Notes: generated by a model from the letters alone, not told the origin. Positions 31,856 through 41,254 are shown, numbered from the stretch's first letter. The stretch is DNA of 56,871 nucleotides from an uncultured Anaerofilum sp. (GCA_944385945.1 CALWZD010000003.1:1-56871); one strand, 5' to 3'. Translations and numbers: made by a program.

Positions 31856-32338
31856 TTAAAATTTAAGCTGCATATCATACCAAACAGCGTTTCCGTGGGT
31901 CGAATCCGAGATTCCTTTGCAAACAAAGCCAAATTGTTCATAAAAGGGGATGAGGGTTTCTTTACAGGTCAAGATAACGCCTTTACGTCCACGAAGTTTG
32001 CTTTGGGCGATCAGATGCTCCATCAGTGCTTTTGCAAGCCCTTGTTTTTGATATTGGGGTAGAACATCCAGCCCAAACACAGCCTGATAGGCTCCGTTTG
32101 GATCGTGCAATGCAGCGTTTTCGTACATTTCATCTGCAATGGTAGTGCGATCGGTCACGCTTCCGTTGATGAATCCGCAAAGTACACCGTCTTTCTCAAG
32201 CACAAAAAAGCTGTCGGAAAAGTGGTAAATTCGATTTTCAAATGCGTGGCGGTCGGCGGCTTCCGCAGCCGGAAAGCATTCTTGTTCGATTTGAGCGATT
32301 TGTTCCAAGTCTTGCATAGTTGCTGTACGAATGTACAT
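31856..32338 (-). CDS. GNAT-family N-acetyltransferase
   Basis: 160 aa. N-terminal IRTATMQDLEQIAQIEQECF, the acetyl-CoA-binding motif A region VLPQYQKQGLAKALMEHLI (Q/R-x-x-G-L/x-A/G type), and motif B near LTCKETLIPFYEQFGF. It resembles the arylalkylamine (AANAT-like) branch, but the acceptor is unknown. The start is ATG 32338, with AAGGTGAG seven bases upstream; a GTG at 32350 overlaps the SD. The stop lies only 8 bp from the tRNA-Pro promoter. Confidence 0.85.
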   Translation of the reverse strand: MYIRTATMQDLEQIAQIEQECFPAAEAADRHAFENRIYHFSDSFFVLEKDGVLCGFINGSVTDRTTIADEMYENAALHDPNGAYQAVFGLDVLPQYQKQGLAKALMEHLIAQSKLRGRKGVILTCKETLIPFYEQFGFVCKGISDSTHGNAVWYDMQLKF

Positions 32339-32539
32339 AAAATTTCTCACCTTTTCTTAAATCAAAGTACGTCATATTATACCAGCTTTTTTGATGATAT
32401 GATAGCCTATCTACAACTTTGCCATCGAATAAGCCATGATAATTTTGAAGAATTTTTGGGGAGTTTTCCTCCTTTTTACGGGCGTTCTTTTCTTTTGCAA
32501 AAACAATCGGGGAACAAAGCAAAAAATCTGCAAAATTGT

Positions 32540-32568
32540 TTGCAAACGCAGCCCAAAAACGCTATAAT
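32540..32568 (+). promoter_or_regulatory. Promoter of the glnS-gltX operon
   Basis: TTGCAA (32540-32545), 17-bp spacer, TATAAT (32563-32568). The leader of ~80 nt is too short for a T-box. Confidence 0.75.
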
Positions 32569-32651
32569 AAAATGGTATTTGTATTTTATATCCCACAAAA
32601 TCGGCGCATGGCTGTGTTTGTGGGTTCACCAGTATATAAGGGGAGTTAACC

Positions 32652-34316
32652 ATGGAAGAAAAAATGAGCAATTTCCTAACCGAAATCATCGAGGCTGACC
32701 TTGCCGAAGGAAAGGTGAAGGAGATACACACCCGTTTTCCGCCCGAGCCAAACGGCTACCTGCACATCGGCAGTGCGAAAGCGATCTACATCAACTATAC
32801 CATTGCAAAGCAGTACGGCGGAAAGTTCAACCTGCGCTTCGACGACACCAACCCCTCCCATGAGGACGTCGAGTATGTGGAAAGCATTCAGGAAGATTTG
32901 AACTGGCTGGGTGCTGTGCCAAACGGCGGTGTATTCTACGGCAGTGATTACTTCGACAAATGCTATGAGTATGCCGAACTGCTCATTCGTGAGGGAAAAG
33001 CCTATGTAGACGACCTCACCCGTGAAGAAATGCAGGAGTACCGTGGACAGGACGCAGGCAAGCCCTCCAAGCCCAGCCCCTACCGTGACCGTACCCCCGA
33101 AGAAAACCTTGACTTGTTCCGCAGAATGCGTGACGGCGAGTTCCCCGACGGCAGCAAGACCTTGCGTGCAAAAATCGATTTGGCAAGTCCTAACATGAAT
33201 CTGCGTGACCCTGCCATCTACCGCATCATGCGTGCGCATCACCACCGTCAGGGGGATAAATGGTGCATCTATCCTCTGTATGACTTTGCACACCCCATTC
33301 AGGACGCCATCGAGGGCATTACCCACAGTATGTGCAGCTTGGAGTTCGAAAACCATCGTCCCCTGTACGATTGGGTCATCGAGAACTTGCATCTGGGCCC
33401 GTTCCCCATTCAGCGTGAATTTGCTCGTTTGAATGTTACCCACACCGTTATGAGCAAGCGTTATCTGCGCAAACTGGTGGAAACCGGAGTTGCCGACGGT
33501 TGGGACGACCCCCGTATGCCGACTTTGTGCGGTCTGCGCCGTCGTGGATATACCCCCACCAGTATCTTTGAATTCGTTCGCCGTGCAGGTGTTGCCAAAG
33601 CCAACAGCTTGGTAGACAACCGTTTGCTCGAACACTGCATTCGTACCGAGCTGGAAACCACTGCTTTGCGTCGTATGGCAGTTACCGACCCCATCAAGTT
33701 GACCATCACCAACTATCCCGCTGACAAGGTGGAGTATTTTGAGGTTGCAAATAACCCCAACAAAGCAGCAAACGATGACTCGGTGCGTCAGGTCGCATTC
33801 AGCGGCACGGTATGGATCGAGCGGAGCGACTTCGCTGAAGTGCCCCCGCCAAAATTCCAGCGTCTGAAGCCGGATGGTGAGGTTCGTCTGATGGGTGCGT
33901 ATATCGTAAAGTGCAATGAGATCGTGAAAGACGAAAACGGCGAGATTGTCGAACTGAAATGCACCGCCGATCTGGAAACCGCAAACGGAATGCCTGCTGA
34001 CGGCCGCAAGGTGCGTGGTACTATCCACTGGGTAAGTGCTGCCCATGCAGTGGATGCCGAGATTCGTCTGTACGACAATTTCTTTACCGAGGAGAATCTG
34101 GGCGAACTGCCCGAAGGCAAGACCTACGACGATTACCTGAACCCCGATTCGGTAAAGATTTTGCCTCACGCAAAATTGGAGGCTTGCATGGACGAGGCAA
34201 AGCCCGGCGAACGCTTCCAGTTTGTACGCATGGGTTATTTTACCCCCGACTCGAAACACGAAGGCGTATACAACCGCATTGTTACCTTAAAAGACAGCTT
34301 CAGCAAAACGCTGTAA
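32652..34316 (+). CDS. glnS: Glutaminyl-tRNA synthetase
   Basis: 554 aa, class I aminoacyl-tRNA synthetase. RFPPEPNGYLHIGSAKAI holds the HIGH-type motif and the Pro-Glu-Pro-Asn typical of GlnRS. The KMSKS equivalent is VMSKRYL. LRFDDTNPSHEDVEYVESI and the C-terminal beta-barrel anticodon-binding domains follow, normal length. It charges tRNA-Gln directly, so the organism need not rely on the GatCAB transamidation route for Gln. The SD AAGGGGAG is close to the ATG. gltX follows 22 bp downstream. Confidence 0.96.
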   Translation: MEEKMSNFLTEIIEADLAEGKVKEIHTRFPPEPNGYLHIGSAKAIYINYTIAKQYGGKFNLRFDDTNPSHEDVEYVESIQEDLNWLGAVPNGGVFYGSDYFDKCYEYAELLIREGKAYVDDLTREEMQEYRGQDAGKPSKPSPYRDRTPEENLDLFRRMRDGEFPDGSKTLRAKIDLASPNMNLRDPAIYRIMRAHHHRQGDKWCIYPLYDFAHPIQDAIEGITHSMCSLEFENHRPLYDWVIENLHLGPFPIQREFARLNVTHTVMSKRYLRKLVETGVADGWDDPRMPTLCGLRRRGYTPTSIFEFVRRAGVAKANSLVDNRLLEHCIRTELETTALRRMAVTDPIKLTITNYPADKVEYFEVANNPNKAANDDSVRQVAFSGTVWIERSDFAEVPPPKFQRLKPDGEVRLMGAYIVKCNEIVKDENGEIVELKCTADLETANGMPADGRKVRGTIHWVSAAHAVDAEIRLYDNFFTEENLGELPEGKTYDDYLNPDSVKILPHAKLEACMDEAKPGERFQFVRMGYFTPDSKHEGVYNRIVTLKDSFSKTL

Positions 34317-34338
34317 GCACAAAAGGAGAAGATTCATT

Positions 34339-35787
34339 ATGGCAAACACTGTTGTGACCCGTTTTGCGCCCAGCCCTACGGGATATATGCATATTGGCAA
34401 TCTGCGCACGGCACTGTATTCTTACCTGATTTCGAAATCGCAGGGCGGTCGCTTTTTGGTACGTATCGAGGATACCGACCAAGAACGTCTGGTAGAAGGT
34501 GCAGTAGACGTGATTCTGAACACCCTCAAACAGACCGGTCTGGACTACGATGAAGGCCCTGTTGTGGGCGGTGAACATGGCCCCTACATTCAAAGCGAGC
34601 GTAAGCCCATCTATATGGAGTATGCAAAACAGCTGATCGAAAGCGGTCATGCTTACTACTGCTTCTGCACCCCCGAGCGTCTGTCTGCCCTGAAAGAGGG
34701 CGACGGCTTCGGCGGCTACGACCGTCACTGTCGTAACCTGAGCAAAGAAGAAGTGGAAAAAAATCTGGCTGCTGGTATTCCTTATGTTATCCGCCAGAAA
34801 ATGCCGCTGGAGGGTACGACTTCTTATAAAGATGAAGTTTTTGGCGAGATCAGCATGGAAAACAGCCAGCTGCAAGACCAGATTTTGATTAAAGCCGACG
34901 GGTATCCCACCTACAACTTTGCACACGTTATTGACGACCATCTGATGCAGGTTACCCATGTTGTGCGTGGCAGCGAATACCTGACCAGTACCCCGAAATA
35001 CGTTTTGCTATACGATGCATTCGGTTGGGAACGCCCCATTTACTGCCATCTGCCCTTGCTGATGGGCAAAGATGCCGAAGGCAACATTTCCAAGCTTTCC
35101 AAACGCCACGGTGCAGTAAGTTTTCAGGATCTGGTAGAAAAAGGTTATCTGCCCGAAGCCATTGTGAACTATATCGCTTTGCTGGGCTGGTGTCCGAAAG
35201 AAACGAACGAGGAGTTCTTCACCCTCGACAGCCTGAAAGAGCAGTTCAGCATTGCTGCCATCAACAAATCGCCGTCGGTATTCGACTATGACAAGCTGCT
35301 TTGGTTCAATGGCGAATACATCAAAAAGATGGACTTCGATGCATTCTGTGAAAAGGCAATGTCATACCTGAATGCTGCGATCCCCAACGTGGAAAATAAA
35401 AAGGCAGTGGCTGCATTGCTGCAAAGCCGTGTTTCTGTATTCAGCGAAATTCCCGAAAAGATCGGATTCTTGGCAAAGCTGCCCGACTACGATGTGGAAC
35501 TGTACACCAACAAAAAGAACAAGACCACTCCCGAAAGCTGTGCAGCCATTCTGGATGCAGCCATTCCTGTACTGGAAAACTGTACCGATTGGAACAGCCC
35601 CGCACTGTTCGAAGTGCTGAAAGCACTGGCTGAGCAGCAGGGCGTAAAGAGCGGTGCTGTGATGTGGGCGGTACGCATCGCAGTAGCCGGTGTATCGGTA
35701 ACACCCGGAGGTGCTACCGAGCTGATGGAGATTCTGGGCAAAGAGGAAAGCCTTGCTCGCCTCAAAGCCGGTCGTGCAAAACTGTAA
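34339..35787 (+). CDS. gltX: Glutamyl-tRNA synthetase
   Basis: 482 aa. RFAPSPTGYMHIGNLRTAL carries HIGH; VRIEDTDQERLVEGA and KLSKRHGAV carry the KLSKR loop; a helical anticodon-binding domain follows from ~330. It charges tRNA-Glu. Being paired with glnS suggests the GluRS here can be discriminating (tRNA-Glu only), since tRNA-Gln has its own enzyme. SD AAAAGGAGAAG. A strong terminator follows the stop. Confidence 0.96.
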   Translation: MANTVVTRFAPSPTGYMHIGNLRTALYSYLISKSQGGRFLVRIEDTDQERLVEGAVDVILNTLKQTGLDYDEGPVVGGEHGPYIQSERKPIYMEYAKQLIESGHAYYCFCTPERLSALKEGDGFGGYDRHCRNLSKEEVEKNLAAGIPYVIRQKMPLEGTTSYKDEVFGEISMENSQLQDQILIKADGYPTYNFAHVIDDHLMQVTHVVRGSEYLTSTPKYVLLYDAFGWERPIYCHLPLLMGKDAEGNISKLSKRHGAVSFQDLVEKGYLPEAIVNYIALLGWCPKETNEEFFTLDSLKEQFSIAAINKSPSVFDYDKLLWFNGEYIKKMDFDAFCEKAMSYLNAAIPNVENKKAVAALLQSRVSVFSEIPEKIGFLAKLPDYDVELYTNKKNKTTPESCAAILDAAIPVLENCTDWNSPALFEVLKALAEQQGVKSGAVMWAVRIAVAGVSVTPGGATELMEILGKEESLARLKAGRAKL

Positions 35788-35821
35788 AATGATTCGGCTG
35801 TCCCAAGGCAGTTGGTAAAAT

Positions 35822-35868
35822 AACGGTGAACCGTACAAAATTTTATGTTTGTGCGGTTTGCCGTTTTT
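35822..35868 (+). terminator. Terminator of glnS-gltX
   Basis: AACGGTGAACCGTACAAA pairs with TTTGTGCGGTTTGCCGTT (two non-pairs), followed by a U run at 35863-35868. Confidence 0.85.
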
Positions 35869-35887
35869 GTGTAAAAGGGGGGATTTG

Positions 35888-37756
35888 ATGGCGGTGATTG
35901 TATGGTTATTGCCGATAGCTTGTTTATTATTGGGATTTGTAATTTGCAGAAGAATTTTTTCTTGTGAAAGCGGTATGGTGCAGCTTTGGTTGAGCGGAGT
36001 GCTGGGGCTGTTTGCGCTCATTTGGCTGCCGGCTTTATGGGCGTTTGTTTTTGGTTTTACCGTGACAGCGCAGGTGGCTGCTATGGTCACAGCGATAGCA
36101 GGGGCAGGAACGATCGCAAGAATAAAAAAGCCGGATGCAAAGTTGCAGATTTATGAATGGAAAGCACCGCTTGCCTGTGTGGTTCCGTTGTGGCTTTTTT
36201 GTTTCTATCTGCTGCGTACCCATACCTTGCGACAGGCAGCCGATGGCAGCTTGCATACAGGACAATCTACCTATGGAGATATGGCGATGCATCTGGGCTT
36301 TGTGACCAGTATTTCGGCACAGCAAACTTTTCCGCCCGATTATTCTCTATTGCCGGGGAATAGTGTAGGCTATCCGTTTTTGTGCGATAGTGTTTCTTCG
36401 ACTTTTTACACTTTGGGTCTGTCGTTACGCTGGGCATATATCTTGCCTGCCTTATGGGCGTTGTTGGTGGTATTTCTGGGCGTGTTTTTGCTGTTTCGGC
36501 AGATGTTTGCATCGACGGCAAAAGCCGTTTTGGGATATGTATTTTTCTTTTTGGGTGGAGGATTTGGTTTTCTTTACTTCATTGGCGGAAGTTGGCAGAA
36601 TTTTACCCGCATCTTTACCGCCTTTTACGAAACCCCTACCAATTACATAGAAGAAAATATTTACTGGGTAAATCCGGTCGCTGACCTGTTGATTCCCCAA
36701 CGGGCAACTTTAATGGGTTGGTCGATTTTGTTTGCTTGCATCTTTCTGTTATACCGTGCAGCCATCGAACAGAAAAAGGAATACTTTATTCCGTTGGCAG
36801 TGCTGGCTGGAGGATTACCGCTGCTGCATACCCACTCATTTTTGGCACTGGGGATTCTGAGTGCGGTACTTATGGTCATCGACCTGTGGAAACAGCGTTC
36901 GCTCACAGCACTCAAAAGCTGGATGCTTTACGGCGTTGGAACAGTATTGCTGGCAAGCTGGCAGTTGTTTGGGTTTACCTTTCGTCAGGCGCAGGGAGAG
37001 CAGTTCGTGCGGTTTTCGTGGAACTGGGTGAACCAAAGCGATTTTTACCTGTGGTTCTACATCAAAAATATCGGTATCGTTTACCTTTTGCTGATCCCTG
37101 CTTTGTTATATGCGAATAAAAAACAGCGGATATTTTACGCTGCAAGTTTAGGGATTTTGCTTATCAGCGAAATTTTGATTTTCCAGCCCAATCCATACGA
37201 CAACAACAAGCTGCTGTTTGTGTGGCATCTTCTCGGCTGCGGTATGGTGGCAAACCTTGTGTGGGAGGTCTACTGTAAATTTCGCACAAAGCATTTGGCG
37301 AAAGCAGTGCTGGGCTGTGTGGTGTTTTTGGCAACAGCGAGCGGTGTTTTGACCTTGGGCAGGGAAGCGGTGTCTGACTATCAGCTGTTCGGTAAATCTG
37401 ATTTGAAAATGGCAGAATACATCAAAGAAAATACCGATGCCGATTCCCTGATTTTGACTGCAAACAACCACAATAATCTAGTGGCTGCCCTTACCGGAAG
37501 AAATATCCTGTGTGGAAGTCCCAGCTACCTGTATTATCATGGTGTACACTATACCATGCAGAGCAATGCAGCGACCCAGTTGTATCAACAGCCATCAAAT
37601 GAACTGTTGCTCCAGTGGGAGATCGACTATGTACTCATCAGCCCTTACGAACGGGCACAATTTGTGGTAAACGAAGCATGGTATCAACAAAATCTTGCAG
37701 TAGCATTCCAAGTCGGCGACGTAGTTTTATACGATGTAAGAGGTGACGAACAATGA
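35888..37756 (+). CDS. Polytopic membrane protein, GT-C glycosyltransferase-like
   Basis: 622 aa with about 12-13 membrane helices. The first large loop contains YGDMAMHLGFVTSISAQQ and PGNSVGYPFLCD, resembling the acidic loop of GT-C transferases that use polyprenyl-phosphate sugars, though the family could not be fixed. The last ~100 residues (TDADSLILTANNHNNLVAAL, YVLISPYERAQF) form a soluble C-terminal domain. The start at 35888 has AAAAGGGGGG upstream. The stop overlaps the pcp start (ATGA), so the two are translationally coupled although they are not known partners. Confidence 0.65.
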   Translation: MAVIVWLLPIACLLLGFVICRRIFSCESGMVQLWLSGVLGLFALIWLPALWAFVFGFTVTAQVAAMVTAIAGAGTIARIKKPDAKLQIYEWKAPLACVVPLWLFCFYLLRTHTLRQAADGSLHTGQSTYGDMAMHLGFVTSISAQQTFPPDYSLLPGNSVGYPFLCDSVSSTFYTLGLSLRWAYILPALWALLVVFLGVFLLFRQMFASTAKAVLGYVFFFLGGGFGFLYFIGGSWQNFTRIFTAFYETPTNYIEENIYWVNPVADLLIPQRATLMGWSILFACIFLLYRAAIEQKKEYFIPLAVLAGGLPLLHTHSFLALGILSAVLMVIDLWKQRSLTALKSWMLYGVGTVLLASWQLFGFTFRQAQGEQFVRFSWNWVNQSDFYLWFYIKNIGIVYLLLIPALLYANKKQRIFYAASLGILLISEILIFQPNPYDNNKLLFVWHLLGCGMVANLVWEVYCKFRTKHLAKAVLGCVVFLATASGVLTLGREAVSDYQLFGKSDLKMAEYIKENTDADSLILTANNHNNLVAALTGRNILCGSPSYLYYHGVHYTMQSNAATQLYQQPSNELLLQWEIDYVLISPYERAQFVVNEAWYQQNLAVAFQVGDVVLYDVRGDEQ

Positions 37757-38397
37757 AAGTATTGCTGACAGGATTTGACCCCTTTGGCGGAGAGTCCATC
37801 AACCCGGCTTACCAAGCGGTGAAACAGCTGCCAGACACCATTGCACAGGCACAGGTGATAAAATTGGAACTGCCGACCTCGTTTGCAGGCAGTGCGCAGA
37901 AGTTGGAGCAGGCAATGCAGCAACACCAGCCCGACTTAGTAATTTGTGTCGGGCAAGCAGGGGGACGTGCCTGTATAACCGTCGAAAAGGTCGCAATCAA
38001 CCTTGCCGAAGCACGCATTCCCGACAACGACGGCAAACAACCAGTCGACGAACCGATTTGCACAGATGGCCCCACAGCTTATTTTTCCAATCTTCCCATA
38101 AAAGCGATGGTGCAACAGATGCAGCAAGCAGGTATTCCGGCAGCGGTTTCCTACACAGCCGGAACTTACGTATGCAACAGTATTTTTTATCATTTGATGT
38201 ACACCATCGAGAAAGAATATCCCACCGTACGGGGTGGATTCATTCATGTGCCATATGAAAGCGGGCAGGTCATCGGAAAAGCAGCGAATACCCCATTTAT
38301 GTCGGAGGCTATGATGGTACAAGGGCTGCAAGAAGCGATTACAGCTGCACTTTGTTGCAAACAGGAAAGCAAAACCGCTATGGGAGAAACACACTGA
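37753..38397 (+). CDS. pcp: Pyrrolidone-carboxylate peptidase
   Basis: 214 aa, cysteine peptidase C15. The N-terminus LLTGFDPFGGESINPA is the family signature. The catalytic triad is visible as E78 (CITVEKVAINL), C141 (AGTYVCNSIFYH) and H165 (GGFIHVPYE). It removes N-terminal pyroglutamate from peptides in the cytoplasm. The ATG overlaps the preceding stop by 4 bp. A GNAT gene follows 15 bp downstream. Confidence 0.95.
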   Translation: MKVLLTGFDPFGGESINPAYQAVKQLPDTIAQAQVIKLELPTSFAGSAQKLEQAMQQHQPDLVICVGQAGGRACITVEKVAINLAEARIPDNDGKQPVDEPICTDGPTAYFSNLPIKAMVQQMQQAGIPAAVSYTAGTYVCNSIFYHLMYTIEKEYPTVRGGFIHVPYESGQVIGKAANTPFMSEAMMVQGLQEAITAALCCKQESKTAMGETH

Positions 38398-38412
38398 GAA
38401 AGGGGAATTAAA

Positions 38413-38886
38413 ATGGCGATAAACCTGATAAAAGCAGAAGTTGAAAGCTGTTCTGAAATATACGAATTGCAAATCAAATCGTTTCAAGCACTTTTGGAAA
38501 AGTACCAAGATGAGGAGTCCAATCCCGGTGCAGAAACTATCGAACGGTTTTACGAACGCTTTCGACAGCCGAATACAGATTATTGGATGATCGAATTGGA
38601 AGAAAAGCGTATCGGGGCGATTCGCATATGCGACTTTGGGGAACTTTGCAAATTGAAGCAGATATTTATTCTTCCGGAATTTCAAAATTGTGGATACGCA
38701 CAGGATGCAATAAAGGCTGTGGAAAAAGCATATCCGAATGCACAGCGATGGGAACTAGATACGATTTTACAAGAAGATAAATTATGCCATTTATATGAAA
38801 AAATGGGATATTGCAAAACAGGAAAGATAACAAACATAAAAGACGGAATGGACTTGATTGATTATGCAAAAGGAACGGTTTCATAA
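38413..38886 (+). CDS. GNAT-family acetyltransferase
   Basis: 157 aa. It has LKQIFILPEFQNCGYAQDAIKAVEKAY, the acetyl-CoA loop region (Q-N-x-G-Y-A), and a CHLYEKMGYCKTG C-terminal motif. Substrate unknown. SD AAAGGGGAA. The codon use is AT-richer (ATA, AAA, TAT) than pcp and the upstream gene, suggesting a more recent arrival in the operon. A terminator follows. Confidence 0.85.
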   Translation: MAINLIKAEVESCSEIYELQIKSFQALLEKYQDEESNPGAETIERFYERFRQPNTDYWMIELEEKRIGAIRICDFGELCKLKQIFILPEFQNCGYAQDAIKAVEKAYPNAQRWELDTILQEDKLCHLYEKMGYCKTGKITNIKDGMDLIDYAKGTVS

Positions 38887-38945
38887 TTTTTACAACAATC
38901 GCTGATTTGAATTGTTTTGCAGGTTGATAGTCTGTATTCAAAACT

Positions 38946-38986
38946 AAAAAACCAGCTTCCCGTTTTCCACAGGAAGCTGGTTTTTT
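38946..38986. terminator. Bidirectional terminator
   Basis: AAAAAACCAGCTTCC and GGAAGCTGGTTTTTT around an 11-nt loop, between convergent GNAT and mtnN genes. Confidence 0.92.
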
Positions 38987-38996
38987 GTTGAAAAGA

Positions 38997-39683
38997 TTAC
39001 GCCATTTGTTTCATCATTTCGTGAACGATAGCGGTTGCAGTGGCGATGTATTCGCTGATGCTGAACTTCTTTACTACCAAAAGTTCATGCCCCGATTCGT
39101 CGGCGTTGTCGCTCATTGCACGCAGTACAACGCAGGGGATGCCGTTACGAGCAGCGATTTGGCAAACCGCTGCGCCCTCCATTTCGACACAATCGGGAGC
39201 GCACTTTTCTGCAATGGCGTGCTTGGTAGCACTGTCGCCGACAAACTGGTCGCCGGTCGCAATTTTACCGACCAGATAGTTGACACCGACCGTTTGACAA
39301 GCTTTTTCTGCCAATTCTACCAATTTTGCATCACCCGAAAATTCTTTCAGGTAGGGTGCGCTCTGGCAAATCATGTCGGGCTGTGCATCGTGGTATACGA
39401 CTTCTTTGCCGATAACAACATCACCAACGCCGATTTTGCTGGTCATGTTTCCGGCAATGCCCGAGAAAATCAACTGCTCGGCACCATAACGGGTGATAAG
39501 TACCTGAACGGTGGAAGCTGCGTTGGCTTTGCCCATACCACCACAGCAAAGTACCACCGGATGACCTGCAAAAATGCCCTGTACATACTCGATGCCGGCA
39601 TAGGTTTCGGTCGTTTTGTTTTCCAGCAGCGCTGCCAGCTGGTCTACTTCGTCGGGCATTGCGCCCATAATTGCGGTAAGCAT
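38997..39683 (-). CDS. mtnN: 5'-methylthioadenosine/S-adenosylhomocysteine nucleosidase
   Basis: 228 aa. Catalytic residues are visible: E12 (MGAMPDEVD), E169 in DCVEMEGAAV, R188 and D192 in LRAMSDNAD. These match E. coli MTAN E12/E174/R193/D197. It splits MTA and SAH to adenine and a thioribose compound, clearing the by-products of SAM-dependent reactions. The SD is AAGGAGG. It begins 16 bp after ychF on the same strand, so the two form an operon. Confidence 0.95.
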   Translation of the reverse strand: MLTAIMGAMPDEVDQLAALLENKTTETYAGIEYVQGIFAGHPVVLCCGGMGKANAASTVQVLITRYGAEQLIFSGIAGNMTSKIGVGDVVIGKEVVYHDAQPDMICQSAPYLKEFSGDAKLVELAEKACQTVGVNYLVGKIATGDQFVGDSATKHAIAEKCAPDCVEMEGAAVCQIAARNGIPCVVLRAMSDNADESGHELLVVKKFSISEYIATATAIVHEMMKQMA

Positions 39684-39699
39684 CGTTGTGCCTCCTTTA

Positions 39700-40812
39700 T
39701 TATACGTTAAACAAAAATTCGATGATGTCGCCGTCTTTTACAACATACTCTTTGCCCTCGGTGCGTTGCAAACCCTTTGCTTTTACGGTAGCCATGTTGA
39801 AATCACACGCTGCCAAATCTTCATAGCTGACAACGGTAGCACGGATAAAACCTCGCTCGAAGTCGGAGTGGATCTTACCGGCTGCCTGCGGTGCTTTGGT
39901 GCCTTTGCGAATGGTCCATGCACGGCACTCTTTTTTGCCGTCGGTCAGGTAGCTGATCAAACCAAGCAGCGAGTAGCTGGCTTTGATGAGATTATCCAGA
40001 CCGGTTGCTTCGATGCCCATTTCTGCCAAAAATTCTTTCTTTTCCTCAGGGGTGTAGTCGGCAATGTCTTCTTCGGTTTTTGCGCAGATGGGAATGCACT
40101 CGGCACCTTCGTTTGCAGCAAGCTCTTTTACCTTGTGGTAGTAGGGGTTGTTCTCCATGCCGTCCATCAGGTCGTCTTCGCTCATGTTAGCTGCGTAAAT
40201 GACGGGTTTGCTGGTCAAAAGTCCCATCTCTTTGCGCTGAAGCATCATATCTTCGTCGCTTTCGTCCCAATCAAAAGTACGGGCATTTTTTCCCTCGGAC
40301 AGGTGTTGTTCCAGCTGAGTCAGCCATGCAGCAGCAGCCCCTGCCTTTTTGTCGCCGGTTTTGGCTGCTTTTGCAAATTTTGCAGCACGGTTGGAAACGA
40401 CTTCCAAGTCGCTGAGAATCAACTCGGTGTCGATGGTTTCGATGTCACGGATGGGGTCGACCGAACCGTCAACGTGAACGATGTCGGTGCCACCAAAACA
40501 ACGTACAACGTGAACGATCGCATCGCATTCACGAATGTTGCCCAAGAATTTGTTGCCCAGACCTTCGCCTTTTGATGCACCCTTTACCAGACCTGCAATA
40601 TCAACAAATTCAACGATCGCAGGCGTTTTTTTGTTGGTGTCCCAAATTTCAGCCAGTTTATCGAGCCGTGCGTCGGGAACCGGAACGATGCCGGTGTTCG
40701 GGTCGATGGTGCAGAAAGGATAGTTTGCAGCAGCAGCATTTTTGGTGCTGGTGATTGCGTTGAACAGGGTGCTTTTTCCAACGTTGGGAAGCCCCACGAT
40801 ACCTAATTTCAT
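39700..40812 (-). CDS. ychF: Redox-regulated ATPase/GTPase YchF (OLA1 family)
   Basis: 370 aa. G1 motif GLPNVGKST (res 7-15), VEFVDIAGLVKGASKGEG as G3/switch region, YAANMSEDDL as the altered G4 (favouring ATP), coiled-coil insert, and C-terminal TGS domain (RKGTKAPQAAGKIHSDFERG). It binds ribosomes in many bacteria. The SD AAGGAG precedes the ATG. The mRNA leader contains a nested stem-loop (40905-40974). Confidence 0.96.
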   Translation of the reverse strand: MKLGIVGLPNVGKSTLFNAITSTKNAAAANYPFCTIDPNTGIVPVPDARLDKLAEIWDTNKKTPAIVEFVDIAGLVKGASKGEGLGNKFLGNIRECDAIVHVVRCFGGTDIVHVDGSVDPIRDIETIDTELILSDLEVVSNRAAKFAKAAKTGDKKAGAAAAWLTQLEQHLSEGKNARTFDWDESDEDMMLQRKEMGLLTSKPVIYAANMSEDDLMDGMENNPYYHKVKELAANEGAECIPICAKTEEDIADYTPEEKKEFLAEMGIEATGLDNLIKASYSLLGLISYLTDGKKECRAWTIRKGTKAPQAAGKIHSDFERGFIRATVVSYEDLAACDFNMATVKAKGLQRTEGKEYVVKDGDIIEFLFNV

Positions 40813-40904
40813 GTATATCGCATCTCCTTAAAATTTTACATATTTTCAAGAGGCTTATGATTGGGTACTGTGCCACTTTCACATTTTACCTCATGCAGTA
40901 GTGC

Positions 40905-40974
40905 CACAAAACCCGTGCGCTTTCAACTGCTGGCGAATGTGTACGGCAGTTTACAGCCTAGCGGGAGTTTTGTG
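40905..40974 (-). ncRNA. Folded leader element upstream of ychF-mtnN
   Basis: An outer stem CACAAAACYCC.../...GTTTTGTG (40905-40920 with 40961-40974) encloses an inner AACTGC/GCAGTT stem (40925-40930 with 40946-40951). A GTGGCAC heptamer is repeated just downstream. It lies in the ~190-nt leader of ychF. No known riboswitch motif was recognised; it may be a regulatory element or simple structure. Confidence 0.4.
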
Positions 40975-41001
40975 TAAAAAAGAGCATACTACAACACAAT
41001 A

Positions 41002-41030
41002 ATTATAGCAGATAAGCTTTTTTTTCACAA
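41002..41030 (-). promoter_or_regulatory. Promoter of ychF-mtnN
   Basis: Minus strand TTGTGA (41025-41030), 17-bp spacer, TATAAT (41002-41007). Confidence 0.75.
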
Positions 41031-41166
41031 GCTGTTTTTCCCAATCTGTACAGCATCTATATCAAAACGTCAACTACAGGCTTTTTTGTTTCCGAAAATA
41101 GGTATTCGAAAGTAGAAAATTTCCCAATAAGCCTGAAATGTTGCGGTAAAAAACGAGGGGTGAAAG

Positions 41167-41195
41167 TTGACATGAAAAATATTTTTGATTATAAT
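41167..41195 (+). promoter_or_regulatory. Consensus promoter ahead of the DUF6056 gene and a relic
   Basis: TTGACA (41167-41172), 17-bp spacer, TATAAT (41190-41195). The ~270-nt leader to the next intact gene covers the decayed ORF 41255-41421. Confidence 0.85.
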
Positions 41196-41254
41196 TTATC
41201 TGGCAATTTGCGATAAAATAGAACCGGTTGAATGTAACTTTCTTTTTGCGAGCA

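Noticed and set aside
32676..34259. 527-codon minus-strand ORF opposite glnS
   Set aside because: Shadow frame of a highly conserved synthetase gene, with no start signals or domain motifs.
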